From the NCBI GenBank assembly GCA_022393335.1, contig JAJEKB010021111.1, positions 649,425-713,424 of the forward strand: a DNA stretch of 64,000 bases, in the 5' to 3' direction. The notes under the pieces were generated by a model, which worked only from the letters and a program-made list of their open reading frames with translations, did not search any database and was not told the DNA's origin. The translations under genes were made by a program, and so were the position numbers. Numbering within the stretch: position 1 is the first letter of the stretch; each line of letters starts with the position of its first letter. Positions 11,548 to 23,723 of the stretch are shown here, piece after piece. Source of the stretch: Macrotrachela quadricornifera. Lineage: Eukaryota; Rotifera; Eurotatoria; Philodinida; Philodinidae.

Positions 11548-11947
11548 NNNNNNNNNNNNNNNNNNNNNNNNNNNNNNNNNNNNNNNNNNNNNNNNNNNNN
11601 NNNNNNNNNNNNNNNNNNNNNNNNNNNNNNNNNNNNNNNNNNNNNNNNNNNNNNNNNNNNNNNNNNNNNNNNNNNNNNNNNNNNNNNNNNNNNNNNNNNN
11701 NNNNNNNNNNNNNNNNNNNNNNNNNNNNNNNNNNNNNNNNNNNNNNNNNNNNNNNNNNNNNNNNNNNNNNNNNNNNNNNNNNNNNNNNNNNNNNNNNNNN
11801 NNNNNNNNNNNNNNNNNNNNNNNNNNNNNNNNNNNNNNNNNNNNNNNNNNNNNNNNNNNNNNNNNNNNNNNNNNNNNNNNNNNNNNNNNNNNNNNNNNNN
11901 NNNNNNNNNNNNNNNNNNNNNNNNNNNNNNNNNNNNNNNNNNNNNNN
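11548..11947. other. Assembly gap (400 N)
   Basis: Exactly 400 unknown bases, a scaffold gap. The round number suggests an estimated or placeholder length. Confidence 0.99.
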
Positions 11948-12157
11948 TTCTATAGCGACTTTTTTATCATGTGATCTTGAACAGAGTTGACAACGTCGTC
12001 TTCCACCTGCTTTCGATCCAGCAGTCGTCGGATGGGTCATTGAAAGTCCGAGAGTCTGCATAGCTAATCGAACACCTTGCTGAGCTGCTCTCGGATTCTG
12101 GCAACATCGATTCAGATAAGCATCAACAAGACTCCGGTCTAGTTGTTGAAGAAATAA
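11948..12157 (-). pseudogene. PiggyBac-like transposase C-terminus, cut by the gap
   Basis: The minus-strand frame is open from a TGA at 12158-12160 to the gap edge. It reads a helical segment (LVDAYLNRCCQNPRAAQQG) followed by a basic CxxC segment (GGRRRCQLCSRSHDKK). The first part resembles the NAYxLY...FRxxLA region, and the second the start of the cysteine-rich zinc tail, of piggyBac transposases. The assignment rests on these short resemblances. The catalytic domain is not visible upstream, so this is a fragment or a terminal exon. Confidence 0.45.
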
Positions 12158-13876
12158 TCATCGACAAAACAGATTGTCATGACTCCATTGAGGATTTTCC
12201 GTGGTTCATATAACTACATATTTTAGGATGACACGAACTGTTTCAAAATAATCGATCGAAATGGTATCAAATTCAATTTCAATATATTGTTATACAATCA
12301 TAATATAAGTGATAAGTGCCTGAAATATTTTCTACAAGCACATAGGTCTATCAAGGATTCAGTGCTAATAATATCACATCAATAATTTGTGTATAATCAA
12401 TTCTAATCTCTGGGGTCTATTGAGACCCCTATTGATAAAAACACGTTGATACATATTTCGGTATATTTTATTTTATTAACGATATTCGAAAAGAACAAAC
12501 AAATATCATCAATCGGTGAGACTAACATCTATCAAAGTATATCTAAAAGCGGAGGTTTTTATCCATTATGCTCTGAGAATAAAGTACAATGGAAGTGGTC
12601 TGAGGTCCGAAAAGACTCCAGGTGGTAGTATGAGGGTTAACAGACGTAAACGATCCATTGCTCATGACATATTTCGCAAATGAATATAAAATTAATGAAT
12701 TGAGACGCTTCTACATTTTTCTGATCAATTCAACATGCATGATAGATGGTAAATGATATAAATTCAACAATGAGCATAGTATCAAAAATAATAATAGTCA
12801 AATGCTACAGCAACATTCCATTCAGTTCAATAGAAGGTACTATACCATTAAGAGGACGCAAAATAAGCTTATTTTTCAAATTCCTCATTTGAAGATTTTT
12901 ATTCTAAACCTAATAATCGTTCGTGTGGAGTCAGGTGTGATTTACTTGGATAATGAAGGAAATTGGACTATTAGTTGCTGGAGCAAACATAAATAATGGA
13001 ACGGCTAGCTGTGAGCGCTACCCTAGAGGGGCGCCAACGAACGGCTAGGCACTCCTTTGCGAGAATGATATTTAAAACAAGAATAATATTTTGGCACACG
13101 TACAACGGCTTTGCGCGATTCATGGAATGTGAGAATGTGCTTTCTTTCGAAACAAAGAAGCAGTTTTGAAAGGTTTCCTACGCAAAGTGCAAAGGCAAAT
13201 CTCTATCGTCACACGTGTTCTGTTCAATCGAGTGTGTTTCTGTGTTGTTTTCTTTGCTTAAGTTTTTGTTTCTTTTTCTGTTTGCGTTTTATGATTCTTG
13301 GTTAAGAGTGGTCATATTAAAAATTTACTAATTCTTACGAATTGGGAACCGATTTGCTTCAATCGTAACACAACTAGAAAGTTAGCTTGAAAAGAAGATA
13401 GGATGATGGTGCTCACTAGTCGTGAGTGACGCCTCGTAAGGACGCTGATGAGCAACTCGTCGTTCATTTTCAAGATTAACATGAGCTCCTCTTGCGCACA
13501 ACTTTTAACCAAATGCAGAATATTTTTCGAAAGAAGTGTGCCAAGTATAATGTAGGCGACTAATGTCAGCACTTTATTAATGCCCCATAAGAGTCAAAAA
13601 ATGTTATCTATGATGAGGAAATCCCGAGTGTTTAATATTTTTCAATTTGAAATTAATAGTCTTGCTTTTGGAAATCATAAAACACGAAAGACTTGCTCAA
13701 ACTGAGTTGACTATACCGTCACACTTATCGATGATTTATCTGATAATGTTTCTCAAAATAAATAGATTAGGTTCAGTCGAGGATTAAGCGAGTCACCCTT
13801 GACGAGCGTTACTTGTTTTAAATAAGTTCTAAAAGAGTATCTTATTAAAATATAAATCAAACTTATGTATAGATAT
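12158..13876. other. Intergenic
   Basis: AT-rich. I found no credible gene, terminal repeats or structured RNA here. Confidence 0.45.
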
Positions 13877-13950
13877 ACCATATAGTTCATTGGTTCAATT
13901 AATTAGACTTCTAATCTAACGTCTTATGTTCTAATCTCATTAATCGCATA
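13877..13950 (+). pseudogene. Possible decayed tRNA-Arg(TCT)
   Basis: A good anticodon arm (stem TTAGA/TCTAA, loop CTTCTAA, anticodon TCT at 13909-13911) is preceded by a D-loop-like ATTGGTTC and followed by a T-loop-like TTCTAAT. The acceptor and T stems do not pair properly, so if it is tRNA-derived it is a pseudogene or SINE head. Confidence 0.25.
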
Positions 13951-14144
13951 ATCTAAATGTATGTATATAAATCAAATAAATGTCATAGACAATGCCACGT
14001 GCAAGAGATGATCATGATGATGACGTAGATCGAATCGACGAGGATGGAATACGATTTTTTCCAAAAAAACAAAGCGCATCTAGACGCGTTCAAATAAAGA
14101 GACGCGGTTCGGATGCGTTGACAAACGCGTTTAATCTAATACTA

Positions 14145-15634
14145 CACTAATCGACGATCTTGTCATCAATCTTTCCAGATTCTTGAATTTCTTGATTTTC
14201 AGTCAATATTCTTTTTCCTATTCCTTCTGTACAAGAATCTTGCCTGAAAAAACAGATCTTGATCTTCTGTCAAGATTCTTGTCTTCTTGTTTTCTTGGTT
14301 GATTCTTTTTTTCTTACAATTCTTGCATGATTCTTATTTTCTTGAATTCTTGTCTGAATCTTTTTCTTAAAGTTTCTGATTGATTTTTGTGATATATATA
14401 TATAGGGGTGTCGGATTAGTATTAGCATTTCATTTATTTAATGCTAACACCAATACTTTCGTATAATAATCCTGAAGCAAAAGTATCACAGTTTGTATTG
14501 ATTAATATAACGGCAAAGCAAAGCTTCCATGTCTGACTGATATCAAGAGGTTTTTATACTGAACTATTGATATCACACAGAGATGTAAGTATTGTTTTAA
14601 CGTTGCATTAATCAGTACAAACTACAATACTATTGCCTCAGGATCATTATACAAAAGTATTAGAGTTAGCATTAAACTAATGAAATGCTAATACTAGGCT
14701 GACACGCCAAGACATAAATGGCGCTTGTCTTTACAACATTATGATTGTCTCCTTTCGTTACTAGAAATTATTCTACAGTTGGAAAAAGTAAAGATAATTA
14801 AGTTGAGAGAGCTTGTTGTTTTCGATGTGCTCTCCCTTGCCTTTGTTTTACTGTGTGTGGTGATGGTTCAAAAAAAAAAGACAATATGCGACTCGAAAAA
14901 AAAGAATATTATAGGTACAGATCCCTACTATCTAAATAAAAAATAATATTGCTGAAAAAAATTCCTTGAATCTTCTTGGTTGATTTCCATGAGAGAAAAT
15001 TTCTACAAATGAAAAAATAAATGTTAATGACGAATACAATTTTTTGAAAAATAAACCATTGCTGTATTTTACTATCTTCTCCCTAGATTCAATAGAAAAA
15101 GAAAATAAGTAGATGTCTTTTCAATACGTTCGACTATCTTGAAAAGTTACTTACTCAAAGTGTAGTGAAAACATTACTTCTTTCGTTATAAATGAATATA
15201 AAAAGGTTGTACGTCTGCATTTATACATGTATTTAAACAATGAGATCACATGCTATTGATCTTGAAGATCAGATAAGAATCTTTTAAAAGAAAGAAAAAA
15301 GAAGCTTACCTGAACTTCAAGAAACCATATATATCGTGTAGGCTCTTTCCAGATTCTTGTTTTCTCGATCAATCAGGCAAGATTCTTTTCGATTTGCAGT
15401 TCAGTCAAGATTCTTGTGAGAGGAAAGAAAAAAGATTCTTGTCTGAACTTAAAAAATGTTTGATTATCTTGTAATTCTGGCCTGATTCTTTTACTTCAGA
15501 GTAATCAGACAATTTTCTTGTCATCTTGAACTTCCGGTGAAAATCTTTTTTTCTTTCCTTTCAAAAGGAGCCTTGCATGAACATCATGATTTAAATGAAT
15601 CTGGAAAGATCGAGGACAAGATCGTCGATTAGTG
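14145..15634. mobile_element. CACTA-start element
   Basis: Terminal inverted repeats of about 37 bp start CACTAATCGACGATCTTGTC at both ends. The subterminal regions (14160-14390, 15290-15590) are full of GATTCTTGT-type words in both orientations, as in CACTA/CMC transposons. No matching 2-3 bp duplication is visible and no transposase remains. Confidence 0.65.
14404..14709. mobile_element. Nested 305-bp foldback MITE
   Basis: It begins AGGGGTGTCGGATTAGTATT and ends ACTAGGCTGACACGCC. Most of each half pairs with the other (TATTAGCATTTCATT at left, AATGAAATGCTAATA at right; AGTATTGTAGTTTGTACTG-type words inverted inside). It sits inside the CACTA-start element. Confidence 0.65.
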
Positions 15635-16088
15635 AGAAATTAAAATTTAATTTATTATATACACATCATTGAAATTATTATTGAACCAATTTGGAAAAAA
15701 AATTATTTCCAATTTTGTACATAAAATACTTGGAAATTATTTTGCTGATATTAAAATAATTTTATGAGCCATTGAAAAACGGCAACATGTGACTGTTAAT
15801 TGTTAAATCTTTTTGTTTTCTGTTTAAAATTTTCATAGCACTTTGTTTTTTATCATTATGTACTTAACAGAACGAAAAATTTCGGTGATAAACAATAATT
15901 TTCGCTGACAAACGAAAATGTCTGTTTAGTGAGATCATTGTTTTTTTCCAATTCTATCGATGCATATATAATACATATGAAGGTAAAGAATAAAATGAAA
16001 GAAAGCAGACATTTATTTTTTTTATTCTTTGTTTAAAACAAAGACTCAAACAATTTTATTTAACAATACAAAACAATTTCAAATAGAT
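15635..16088. other. Upstream region of the bdelloid domain gene
   Basis: AT-rich DNA. An acceptor-like TTTCAAATAG ends two bases before the ATG at 16089, so a 5'UTR intron or trans-splice site may lie here. No TATA box could be chosen confidently. Confidence 0.4.
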
Positions 16089-16524
16089 ATGTCCAGAAAT
16101 AATACAAATAGTAACGGTTCAGAATCACCTACTTACATTTGGCTTGATAAAAATATATGTAATGAAGAAAATAAAACGACAAGAGAATTATTAGAAGGAA
16201 CTCTTGGAAATTTAACAGCATTAAATGATATACAAGAATGTGAAAGATTTTTTGGACGAAATAAGCATACACATCGATTAATACTCATTATTAGTGGTCA
16301 ATTAGGTAAAGAATTTATCCCTACTATTCATGAATATTCAAGTGTATTATCGATTTATATATATTGTGAAAATATTAAATTTCATAAGGAATGGTCCGCA
16401 CAATATACAAAGGTAAAGAATATTTAGTAATATTATTATATTCTATATGATTATAATTTCTATGTAGGTGAAATCCGTTGTTAGAACACTTGATGATCTA
16501 GTTTCACAAATTTTATCAGATTAA
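16089..16524 (+). CDS. Stand-alone bdelloid N-terminal-type domain protein (126 aa)
   Basis: Two exons (16089-16412 and 16468-16524) with a 55-nt intron GTAAAG...TGTAG; the join keeps frame and gives 126 residues. The protein has a WLDKNICNEEN opening, a middle Leu/Ile-rich helix, a LILIISGQLGKEF strand-loop, an IYIYCENIKFHKEW block and a DDLVSQI end. I recognise this as the module usually found N-terminal to TPR/kinesin-light-chain-like or ADP-ribosyltransferase parts in large bdelloid protein families; its biochemical role is unknown to me. Here it stops right after the module. The frame also reads upstream from 16029 without an ATG, so 16089 is chosen as start. It may be a real truncated paralogue or the surviving end of a longer gene. 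Confidence 0.7.
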
Positions 16525-19500
16525 ATTAATTAAACATTTATGTGATATTATCAAATAATTTATTGTTTAAATCCTATGGCAAAACAATTCTTGAATTACA
16601 TTTTTTTTTGTTTTATTGTATATATATATATGTATTTGGTATATTATTAAATTTTAAATATAGTTTTTGATATTTTTTTTATGAAAAGAAATTTATGTTG
16701 TTCCTTAAAAAAACAGATATTGATTTTTGTCTTTTATAGTATTCATACAGTCAACTATGATGGGTCTAGCTTATAAACACACGACTTTCTTATCTTAAGG
16801 ACTTCTATTATTGTTAAAGAATGAAAAAAAAAACCATGCTTATGTCATGCAGAAAAACATGATGTGTTCGTCATTTACATGTTGCCTATTATAAAACGAA
16901 AGTCAATACAATTATTTTTTGCAAAAGCTTTATTTTAATATTATTCAATTAAAAGTTTATTGTTCTCAAAAGAAATAAGGCTAACACAGTACCATGATAT
17001 GAAAGAAAATTTTATCGATACACATAATAAATACAATATCATACTTGTTAGTATTACCAGGAGAAAAAATTACTTCGTAAATTAGATTCAGGTCGGTTAA
17101 TCTCTGCTTGCTTCTTATCTTACAAGTTCCTATGCAGTATTCTCTGTATAGAATACCAGGATTTTTGTTTTGGTTGTGCAAAAAATAAAAATGAGAACTA
17201 GAACTAACCGAGATTAATAAAGAGTGTAAGATGCATATAAGTGCTTTAGAATATGGAATACGAGAATAGTATCACATGAAGAAAACACGAATAAGTGACG
17301 ACATTAAATACAATCTCAGTTTATAACAGGGTAATCGAAAACAATTGCTATGAGTTACTATGTTAGTTTGGCAAGACTTTGTTATTCAAGCCCATGTACT
17401 CAATTACGGACAAAAGACGATGCAGCTGCCTGCGTAACTGCACTCTCACTGTCACCTGTAATTGCAACACAATTGTGCATAACTACGAAAAAAATTGTAG
17501 TTGTGCGTAATTGTGAAAACAAATCACAGTTATGCGTAATTGCGTCACAATTTTATGCAATTACGAGTCACTAATAGAGGTGACTCATTGACTTTCAGTG
17601 ATAACCCGCAATGGATCATGAGTTTGTAACTAATTAATAATTGATGAACTGACTAATTATTAATTAGTTAATCGTGTGTTTACTAAATAAATACATATTT
17701 AAATAATAATTAATTAACCGTTGAGTATCTAATTAAGAACTGATGAATCTAATAATTATGTAATAATTACTTAAATTCGTATTGATTATTTAATACACTC
17801 TGTCACTTACCTTTATTCTTTAGAAAATAAATGAAGTGTCTTCCTCGCTGTAAAAAATTAAAATGAGCATAAGTGCTTGTGACACCTCCTTTTGTATTCC
17901 TATGCGTCAGTACGAACTACAATAACTGCGTTGCAGATGCGAACGTAATCTCGTCATTCCACCACAATTACGGGCGCTGTATCGCAGTTGCTAGAAAAGT
18001 TGCGATGTGGGTAATACTTTGCGCGCAAATGACTGTATCTCGTTCTACCACAATGCAGAATGAAGAAATATACGATTCAGTTAACGAAATCTGAGTCTAG
18101 GACCTGATTGACGTCATTAAAGCGGGGGTTATTCCATCTGTGTTCAATGAGAAAAACTGTATACAACACTTTCGAAGCATATTTATTTTAGTTTTACACA
18201 GACTAGTTTTGTAGAGAAAATGTTCTCCCCAAATCTATTATATTTAAAAGGTGTCTGATATCCTTTTTGGTACAAAAATAATAGAATTCAACAAATCCTA
18301 TGTATTACTATGAGGATGAAGGTGTTAATGTTACTACAGACTAACTGAACTTTCTGCAATAGAATAACTGCTAATATAACATTTTAGGTACAGTCTGTAG
18401 TGGTCTTTCTAACGGTGTATTTATATTCTATAACAGTACATTTTGAATTAAAAATTCGCTAACAATTTGAGAAACAATTCCTATCCTCGTCATAGAATTG
18501 GGGGTATATATTGAAACCAGCCGTTCTCGGCTTTTTTTGAGAAAGAAGTTGAACTTAAAAGCTGTACATCCTGAAGAGCACAATTGTTTCTATCCAATGG
18601 TATACCTTTGAGTTGAATTTGAAGTTTAAATGAGCCTACAGCGGTTGGTTAAAGAAGTGGTCGGATAATTTTGACGTAATAAAAAAATTCATGATGTCAC
18701 TACTTTCTGAATAAAAACTGAACAGATTGATAGAATTAGATGAAATTTTGTGCATATACTAGAGACTGAGGACTATAGTTGAATGAAAACCAAAGTTCTC
18801 TAATTACTTTTGTCATTTGAAATACAAAGCTCATAAAATAATTTCTGGAGATGGTCGGATAATTTTGGCGGCCACTATATATATATAACGTGCAAATACG
18901 TATAGTGGTAATATAGTTTCGGTATGAAAGAAGATAATTGAATTATCTTTTCTCATATATTTAGACATCATTCAATAGAGAAATAAAAGGGTTACAGTTT
19001 GACATATAAATCAACGAAATATAAGAATGAATGAGTGGTACAGTAAGTACTAGGTTACTCTCCATCCGAAAGGTGTTCACAGCATATAATATAGAGAAAA
19101 GAAGAGTAGCTAAATCGAGTTGGCTCGATTATAGAATGCATGAAATTGTCTGATTTTGGTGGAAAATAGACGTTATGCACTTATAATGATAAAACGATAA
19201 GCACAAAGACGAATTTTGATAGGGAGCCGTTTTGTTCTCTTATTGACCTCTCTCCATTAACTAGCAACATATTGTTTGTTCATTTATTTAAATTTTATAT
19301 TGTTGACTTTTATTCTAATACAGAAAGAACCATCGAGAATGTGTATCCTGTATTCTGTTCCATAAAAAAAGGTGTGATTAGACAAAACAGTTGATTGAGT
19401 TAACCATACTTTGTCTTAGTTTTATGTACTTGAGAAAATTTTTTTATTTTTTATTTTTTCGAATGAACAGAAAGAAAGATAGTGTCATCTGTTGACGCTA

Positions 19501-19845
19501 CCAAGTTGATCGATATGGAAGGTAGAAGAGAGGAATGCTTTTGTTTTTCAACGACGACATTCTTGTTTTACCGTACCATCTGGTGTGGCACTTCTTTCAT
19601 TGTCTTCTTCGGGCAGCCGACCAGAGATTTAACTGGTGACGATGGCAACACGATGGGCCCACATGCTCATGCGTCAGACATGATTCATTCGTACGGCGTA
19701 TGGATTTGCTCATTTCGTGCATGGTCAAGCGACCGCCACCTCCACCACCAGAGACGATCTCTGGTCGTGCGCGCGCGAATATACATAGGCAATAGTAAAT
19801 ACGAATGAGAGGGGGAGAGGGAGAGAAGGAGGAGCGAAATTAGAT
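16525..19845. other. Intergenic with repeat debris
   Basis: Contains short mutually inverted ATTACGCACAATTGTG-type words at about 17440-17570, a TAATTAATTA-rich tract at 17620-17780, and two direct copies of GGTCGGATAATTTTG (near 18660 and 18853). The second of these is followed by GCGGCCACTATATA and looks like one end of a Tc1/mariner element. A less AT-rich stretch at 19490-19790 has no recognised product. Confidence 0.45.
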
Positions 19846-19891
19846 TTATTCATTCATTTCAAAGCAAAAGGAAAATTGAACAACAAAAAAA

Positions 19892-20830
19892 TCAACTCTT
19901 TTCGATATTGAATTTTTGTACTCGAAGATTTCCGTTATCAACAATATAGAGATTACCATGTCGATCAAATGACAATTCGATGGGATAATTGAGTTGATTT
20001 GCTTGTGCTCCATAATCATCTCCACCAACAATAACATTTCCTTGTTTTTCTCCTTTAGCCCAACGTACAATTCGATGATTATGTCCGTCAGCCACATAAA
20101 CAGTACCCAATTGATCAACTACAACTCCTAGAGGAGAAGACAATTGTATCAGACTCCTTCCTTGACCACCAGCGACAACAATACCTTCTTTTGCACCTTC
20201 TATCCATTTCATTATACGGTCATTGTAATAATCAGACACAAACATTGAGTGTTCTCGATCGACGAATATGTAGCGGGCAGAGTCGAGCTGATCAAGACGA
20301 TTTCCTTTTCCATTTCCACCTGCCACTACTATTTCTTGAGATTCACCCATTCGATATCGTCTTACTTCATTCTTTCCGACATCGGTGACATAAAGAGATC
20401 CATTGTCGTCCATTGTCAAACCCCAACAGTTGATGTTGAAGATAATTGTTTCTCCACTTGTTCCATTTCGACGAGGCCAGCGAACTACTCGTTCATTCCT
20501 GTTATCACCAATAATGAGACTATCTCTCTCTTTGTCTATAATCACATCTGTTGGCCAATTCAATTGATGAGCACCATTTCCTGTTTCATGTCCACCGGCA
20601 ACTACTTGTCCAGTTGTCTCACCAGATTTTCATGCCACAATACGGTGATTGTTCCCATCAGCGCCATAAATTGTTTGTTCGTTATCCACATACAAACCGT
20701 TTGGTTAAGAGAGTTGATTGGTTTCAATGCCTAACCCATTTCCTCCAGTGACAGTGAGACCATTATGTTGTCATCGAGCATTTGGATGAATGTTAATAGC
20801 AGGTGCTCGTAATGGCACTTAAAATAGAGA
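19892..20830 (-). pseudogene. NHL-repeat protein pseudogene
   Basis: A broken paralogue of the intact gene at 43837-44787, alignable along its length. The 3' two thirds (19892-20563) remain open and encode beta-propeller repeats of the form LxxPxGVVVDQxGTVYVADxxNHRIVRW. The 5' third has three in-frame stops on the minus strand: at 20630-20632 (where the paralogue has Trp), 20705-20707, and 20771-20773 (again Trp in the paralogue). A hydrophobic signal-peptide-like stretch upstream is out of frame with the propeller. A shortened product from a later ATG cannot be excluded, but secretion would be lost. Confidence 0.85.
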
Positions 20831-23715
20831 AAAATAAGTATCATAATAAGAGACAGAAACAAGTTTTTAAATAAGGGTGATTTTGTCGGGAAGAGTGGGT
20901 GCATAGGACTGAAACATGTGTTGCCGAATTCTATGGAATCGGCATACATGGACTGTAACTGGAATCCTTGGAATATAAGGGTGAGGATGTAGGATGACTA
21001 TCAGAACTGAGAAATATCGTTTTATTTTGTCATTCGTCTGTTCCTTCATCAATCCCATTGTCATCATGCACATCTTTGTTTTCATCTGTTTATTTTTTGC
21101 CGTTTTAAGAGACATATTTCGCGCAGTTTTTTTCCGTTCCTTGTCCGTAGGGGATATCCTCCTAAAAAAGTCATAAGAATGTCAACCGGTATCTTCTCTC
21201 TCTCTCACTTGCTGATTTCATCATTTTTGACCTTTTTTGATCGAATTTTAAAAAAACGGAATGGTCAATGAGGAGGAACGATAGCGAAGAAGATAATCAA
21301 CGCATGTGTGTGTTAAAGGAAAACCCATTCTCTTTCCTTCGAGTTTGAAAAAAAATCATTTCTTCTCAGCATTTTTTTGTTTTTCTTACGAACTACTACT
21401 AATTAAAAAAAAGAATGAAATCGATATTTCCGTGTAGCCCTTGAAAACACACAATATTGTTCTCTCGATAGAGTTATGTAGTCATCGATAATATTTTTTT
21501 CGAAGCACGACTACCGCGACTGAAACGTGATACATACACTACTCTAAATTTCTCTTCTACTACATACAATGTGTTCGAAGATTCTCTAAACTTCAAATTC
21601 TGACAAAAAGACTCATTGATGATGAACTCTTGGAAAAAACAAAGCATGGCCTTTAGAGTTCGAGTTTGTTTCACTTCAATGGATGAGAGAAAACAAGACT
21701 ACTTAGTGAGTGGATCGAGTTCATCAGTGATGGTATGATCTACTTTGTGTGCGTTAATTTTTTGTGTGTATTTAATAAATGAAAGCAAACGATCGGACTA
21801 TTTGGTAATGCTATTAAACAGGATTTTGAAAAATGGCAATTTCTTGGCACAACTTACATTCAGTTTGAGAGGACATTGTGCGTAGAATACCAAATGATAA
21901 AATGTTATCGTCCCCCTTCTAATACGTTAATATTAAAAACTTGCAGCAAATATTTCGAAAAAATTTGGAAATTAAAAGGTGATTTTGATCAATTTTAAAA
22001 TATCTAAATCTAAAGAATATAGTGAAACTTTGAACAATTATCAAGAGATCGATCATATTCTATTTTTCATGTACGTGACACCGACCGTTATTTACATGTA
22101 TTTACAGCAGTGTTTAGAATTTCGAAAAAGGAAATTTCCGAAATTTCTTCATTTCGATACTCAATATAACGAGAGATCCTATATATGTTGTACTTCTGAG
22201 TCCTATACACTTTTAACCTCATGTATAATTGGTTGAGATAGCAAGCTTATGAATATAAGTGTGCGTCAGAATAGTTGACGATGACCATGAATGAGAGGGA
22301 CTAATGGCAGTTCACATTAGAAGATTCAAAGGGTTTTCATCGCTCTCTCGTACTTTTAAATAAAAATGATTCAAAAAAATATTTTTATCCAACTTGACTA
22401 TTGCGCTTTTTACTAGAATTACTACTAGGAATTTCGGAATGGAAAAATCAACTTTATAATGACTGCTACTGTGACTATAATGATCACACTGGTGGATGTT
22501 CCGCTTATGTAAATATTTAAAACTGCTTTTATGTTTTTTAGCCTAAGCATTGGTGAAAACATTAACGTTCATCACAGAAACACAAATGTCTTTTTTCATG
22601 AATATATTAATGAACCAAGGAGAAAATTCTTTCTTAGATGATTCTTGACACAGAACTATAATAAACATGCATCAATGAAAATAGACGGAAAAACAATTCA
22701 TTAATTTTTATGAAACAGCGTCATTACCTAATTAATTATCATAAACTGTTCTTATTACGAAAGTGAGTGACAAACTTATATTTGTTGTAAACTGAAAAAA
22801 ATGATTACCTCGATAACAATTATTTTTCTGGCTTAGATCGTATACAGAATACACGAATAACAAGAAAATCTCCAGAGTTGGTTGATAGAGAACAAGTAGA
22901 ACAACAACAAACATAATGAATAGAACGCGAAAAAGAAACTTTTATTTAGAACATAATTTCAATTCATCTAACGAAAATGGCGAACCAGTAGTCACGATAA
23001 CACTTTTATCACTTTAAAATCGATTACTAATGTAGTGAAAAAAAACTATTTTGCTGTTCTGAAATGAAATATATGATATAAATATTTGTGAACCAGCAAT
23101 TGATCAATATGACATTGCCAAATGAGATCGATACACTACTTGTTTAATTGGAAATGAAATAGTTCTATCTAAAGATTGGCCGAGATCCACTATTAAATTT
23201 TATGTCGCTAGGAGTGTTTGTAGATAGAAGAATAGCATGCAACATTTAACTGCTTTTCAGGATCAAAATCCGACGAATCAAGAGTGAAAATACTTCATGT
23301 TTCATCATAGAAAAGAGCTAGAGGTAATATTAACTTTGAACAGGATAACTGATAGCTTTATCAAATCTTATTCAGTACTTATTGAATAGACTCCACTCTC
23401 GCTTCTTTTCAATAGTTCTACCATGTTGCTAAAGTCATCGTGATCGGCTTCTTTTTTTGTTTTCTTTCTCTTTTTCACAGGAATATTTTATCTGTGCGAC
23501 AATTCATATAGATGCATACACAATGATTAGAAAGAAAAGGCACTCATTTAACTGCTAAGTAATTTAACATAAAATCTAAGTAAAAATTTTTTTTCTCTTA
23601 GTAATTTATTTACATTCTAAATGAAAAAGTTTAGTTTTCCAGGTAGAATATTAAAAAATGATAAGTAACTAAATAATTTTTTTAAAATACATGGACTAAA
23701 GTATATCAATAGAAA
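20831..23715. other. Intergenic
   Basis: AT-rich. I see no gene, terminal repeats or stable RNA structure that I can defend. Confidence 0.45.
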
Positions 23716-23723
23716 ATTAAAAT

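Noticed and set aside
18650..18880. Complete Tc1/mariner element with GGTCGGATAATTTTG ends
   Set aside because: The two copies are in direct, not inverted, orientation and no left terminus was found; kept only as repeat debris.
19482..19808. 108-codon open frame on the plus strand
   Set aside because: No ATG-led conserved composition or recognised motif; His/Arg/Ser-rich, as expected from a random frame in a less AT-rich patch.
20630..20773. Alternative genetic code reading TGA as Trp in the NHL pseudogene and mariner relic
   Set aside because: Intact genes in the window use TGG for Trp and TGA as a terminator (for example the glucosidase), and one pseudogene stop is TAA.
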